In this document: one piece after another, positions 23,066 through 23,917 of the stretch
Layout: each line of letters opens with the position of its first letter
Position numbering within the stretch: position 1 is the first letter of the stretch
Source: CAYYMH01 sp964472785
Lineage (GTDB): Bacteria; Zhuqueibacterota; Zhuqueibacteria; Thermofontimicrobiales; Thermofontimicrobiaceae
Assembly: GCA_964472785.1 (NCBI GenBank)
Contig: CAYYMH010000061.1
Coordinates: 1 to 23,917, forward strand
Length of the DNA stretch: 23,917 nucleotides
Direction of reading: 5' to 3'
Translations under genes and position numbers: made by a program
The notes under the pieces: model-generated
What the model was told of the DNA's origin: nothing
Seen by the model: only the letters and a program-made list of their open reading frames with translations
Database searches by the model: none

Positions 23066-23563
23066 ATGAGTTATTGCCCAAAATGCAAAAATTATAAGAC
23101 ATCAGATGAAATCTGTGAAGATTGTGGCGCCCCTCTATTAAAGGAACATACAAAAATTTGTTCAAATTGTGGAGCTCAAAATCGTATAGATTTAGAGAAA
23201 TGTATTAAGTGCAGTTATCCATTTGATCTTGAGTCTGATTTCAAAAAAGCTAAAGTTTCAGAAAGCGAAAAAATTGCTACCCAAACTAATCAAACTGAAA
23301 GTGCATCTTATCAATTTAAAACTTTGCTTGGGTATGGTAAATTTATATCTGGATTTGGGTGGTTTGTTGTATTAATTGGTATAATAGCAATAATTGTTGG
23401 TTTAGCCAGTGGAGAAGAAGCAGGTTTTGGAATTGCTGGTGGTGCATTAATCCTGATAATATTAGGAATAAGTATGGTTATTTCAGGACAAGTAATTTCT
23501 TGTTTTGTATCAATTGAAAAAAACACAAGAGCTACTTATAAGTTATTAAAAGAAAAACATTGA
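23066..23563 (+). CDS. Double zinc-ribbon membrane protein
   Basis: The 165-residue protein has two tandem zinc ribbons: C4/C7 with C17/C20, and C32/C35 with C46/C49 (CPKC, CEDC, CSNC, CIKC). After a polar linker of about 35 residues come two membrane helices, about 93-115 and 122-148 (FVVLIGIIAIIVGLASG and GGALILIILGISMVISGQ), and a basic tail. Proteins of this zinc-ribbon plus membrane type are common, and their function is mostly unknown. GGAG lies 8 bases upstream of the ATG. It is one of the few plus-strand genes and precedes a small membrane-protein gene. The palindrome array lies in its upstream region. Confidence 0.82.
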   Translation: MSYCPKCKNYKTSDEICEDCGAPLLKEHTKICSNCGAQNRIDLEKCIKCSYPFDLESDFKKAKVSESEKIATQTNQTESASYQFKTLLGYGKFISGFGWFVVLIGIIAIIVGLASGEEAGFGIAGGALILIILGISMVISGQVISCFVSIEKNTRATYKLLKEKH

Positions 23564-23648
23564 TAGGGAAATACCAAATTCCAAAAAGAAATAAAAAAAG
23601 CCTCCATCTTCATCCAATCCAAAATATTAATAGGAGATGAATTTATTT

Positions 23649-23900
23649 ATGAAAGAATTTTGGGGCTATACTTTTTTTATATTTTCTTTAACCTTGTTTA
23701 TCGCCTCATTTTCAAATTCTATTTATTCTGAAACAGGTCGAGCAATATTACTTGTTATAATATCATTAATATTTTTTATAGTTTCATTTTTTTTATTGCA
23801 AGAGAACCCAAAGATTATTGGAAATGTCTCTTTGGGATTGTGTTTAATATTTGTTTTTATGATAGTCAATTACCACCACCAGAGGTGGTGGCTTGAATAA
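23649..23900 (+). CDS. Small hypothetical membrane protein, 3' end possibly replaced by a hairpin
   Basis: The 83-residue product has two to three hydrophobic helices (YTFFIFSLTLFIASFSN, then ILLVIISLIFFIVSFFLL and a third at LGLCLIFVFMIV). No family recognised. The ATG at 23649 is preferred because AGGAG at 23632-23636 abuts the earlier ATG (23637) with no space and lies 12 bases from this one. The last residues (NYHHQRWWLE) are encoded by a strong hairpin, so the true C-terminus may have been lost by an insertion or the reading frame may simply overrun. It lies 73 bases after the zinc-ribbon gene. Confidence 0.5.
   Translation: MKEFWGYTFFIFSLTLFIASFSNSIYSETGRAILLVIISLIFFIVSFFLLQENPKIIGNVSLGLCLIFVFMIVNYHHQRWWLE
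23873..23891. mobile_element. Hairpin resembling an IS200/IS605-type end
   Basis: CCACCACC (23873-23880) and GGTGGTGG (23884-23891) form a perfect 8-base stem with an AGA loop, preceded by CAATTA and followed by CTTGAAT. Short GC-rich subterminal hairpins of this look mark the ends of IS200/IS605 elements, which lack inverted repeats. If so, the element itself would lie beyond the window end. An ordinary terminator hairpin is the alternative. Confidence 0.35.
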
Positions 23901-23917
23901 TTTGCCCTGAAAGGTGC

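Overview
This window looks like a chromosomal segment of a Gram-negative bacterium with an AT-rich, lysine- and glutamate-rich coding style. I cannot place it by sequence search. The mix of an N-type (sodium-type) F-ATPase operon, a TreT-like trehalose synthase, a bacterial PolX and the remnant of an octaheme hydroxylamine-oxidoreductase-like cytochrome would fit an environmental lineage such as Calditrichota/KSB1 or a related FCB-superphylum group, but that is a guess. Almost every intact gene is on the minus strand, so genes are read from high to low coordinates.

Region 1 (about 135-1853, minus): a PEBP/YbhB-like protein, a 96-residue hypothetical and a DUF72 gene interrupted by one in-frame TAA. 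Region 2 (1915-6892, minus): a ribosome hibernation factor fused to a cold-shock domain, followed by polX, ligA and a family-4 uracil-DNA glycosylase, which together make a compact base-excision-repair set (uracil removal, gap filling, nick sealing).

Region 3 (6993-18113, minus) is the centrepiece. It is a nearly gapless gene train with the N-ATPase order atpD-C-Q-R-B-E-F-A-G, a CPA2-type cation/proton antiporter inserted between atpQ and atpR, and then pfkB, treT and galT downstream. The pfkB ribosome binding site overlaps the atpG stop codon, so sugar and trehalose genes probably ride on the ATPase transcript. N-ATPases are thought to act as ATP-driven ion exporters, and trehalose is a compatible solute, so I read the whole train as a probable salt/osmotic-stress locus.

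Region 4 (18114-23065) is a degraded, AT-rich accessory stretch. It holds a Lon-like protease gene collapsed by an internal deletion, a C-terminal fragment of an octaheme cytochrome broken by a 4-bp duplication, a putative lipoprotein, an intact SDR dehydrogenase, small inverted-repeat elements, scattered remnants of a GCCACCAA/CACAGAG-type dispersed repeat, and a tight array of four related palindromes. Region 5 (23066 to the end, plus): a double zinc-ribbon membrane protein and a small membrane protein whose last codons run into a strong hairpin of the kind found at IS200/IS605 ends.
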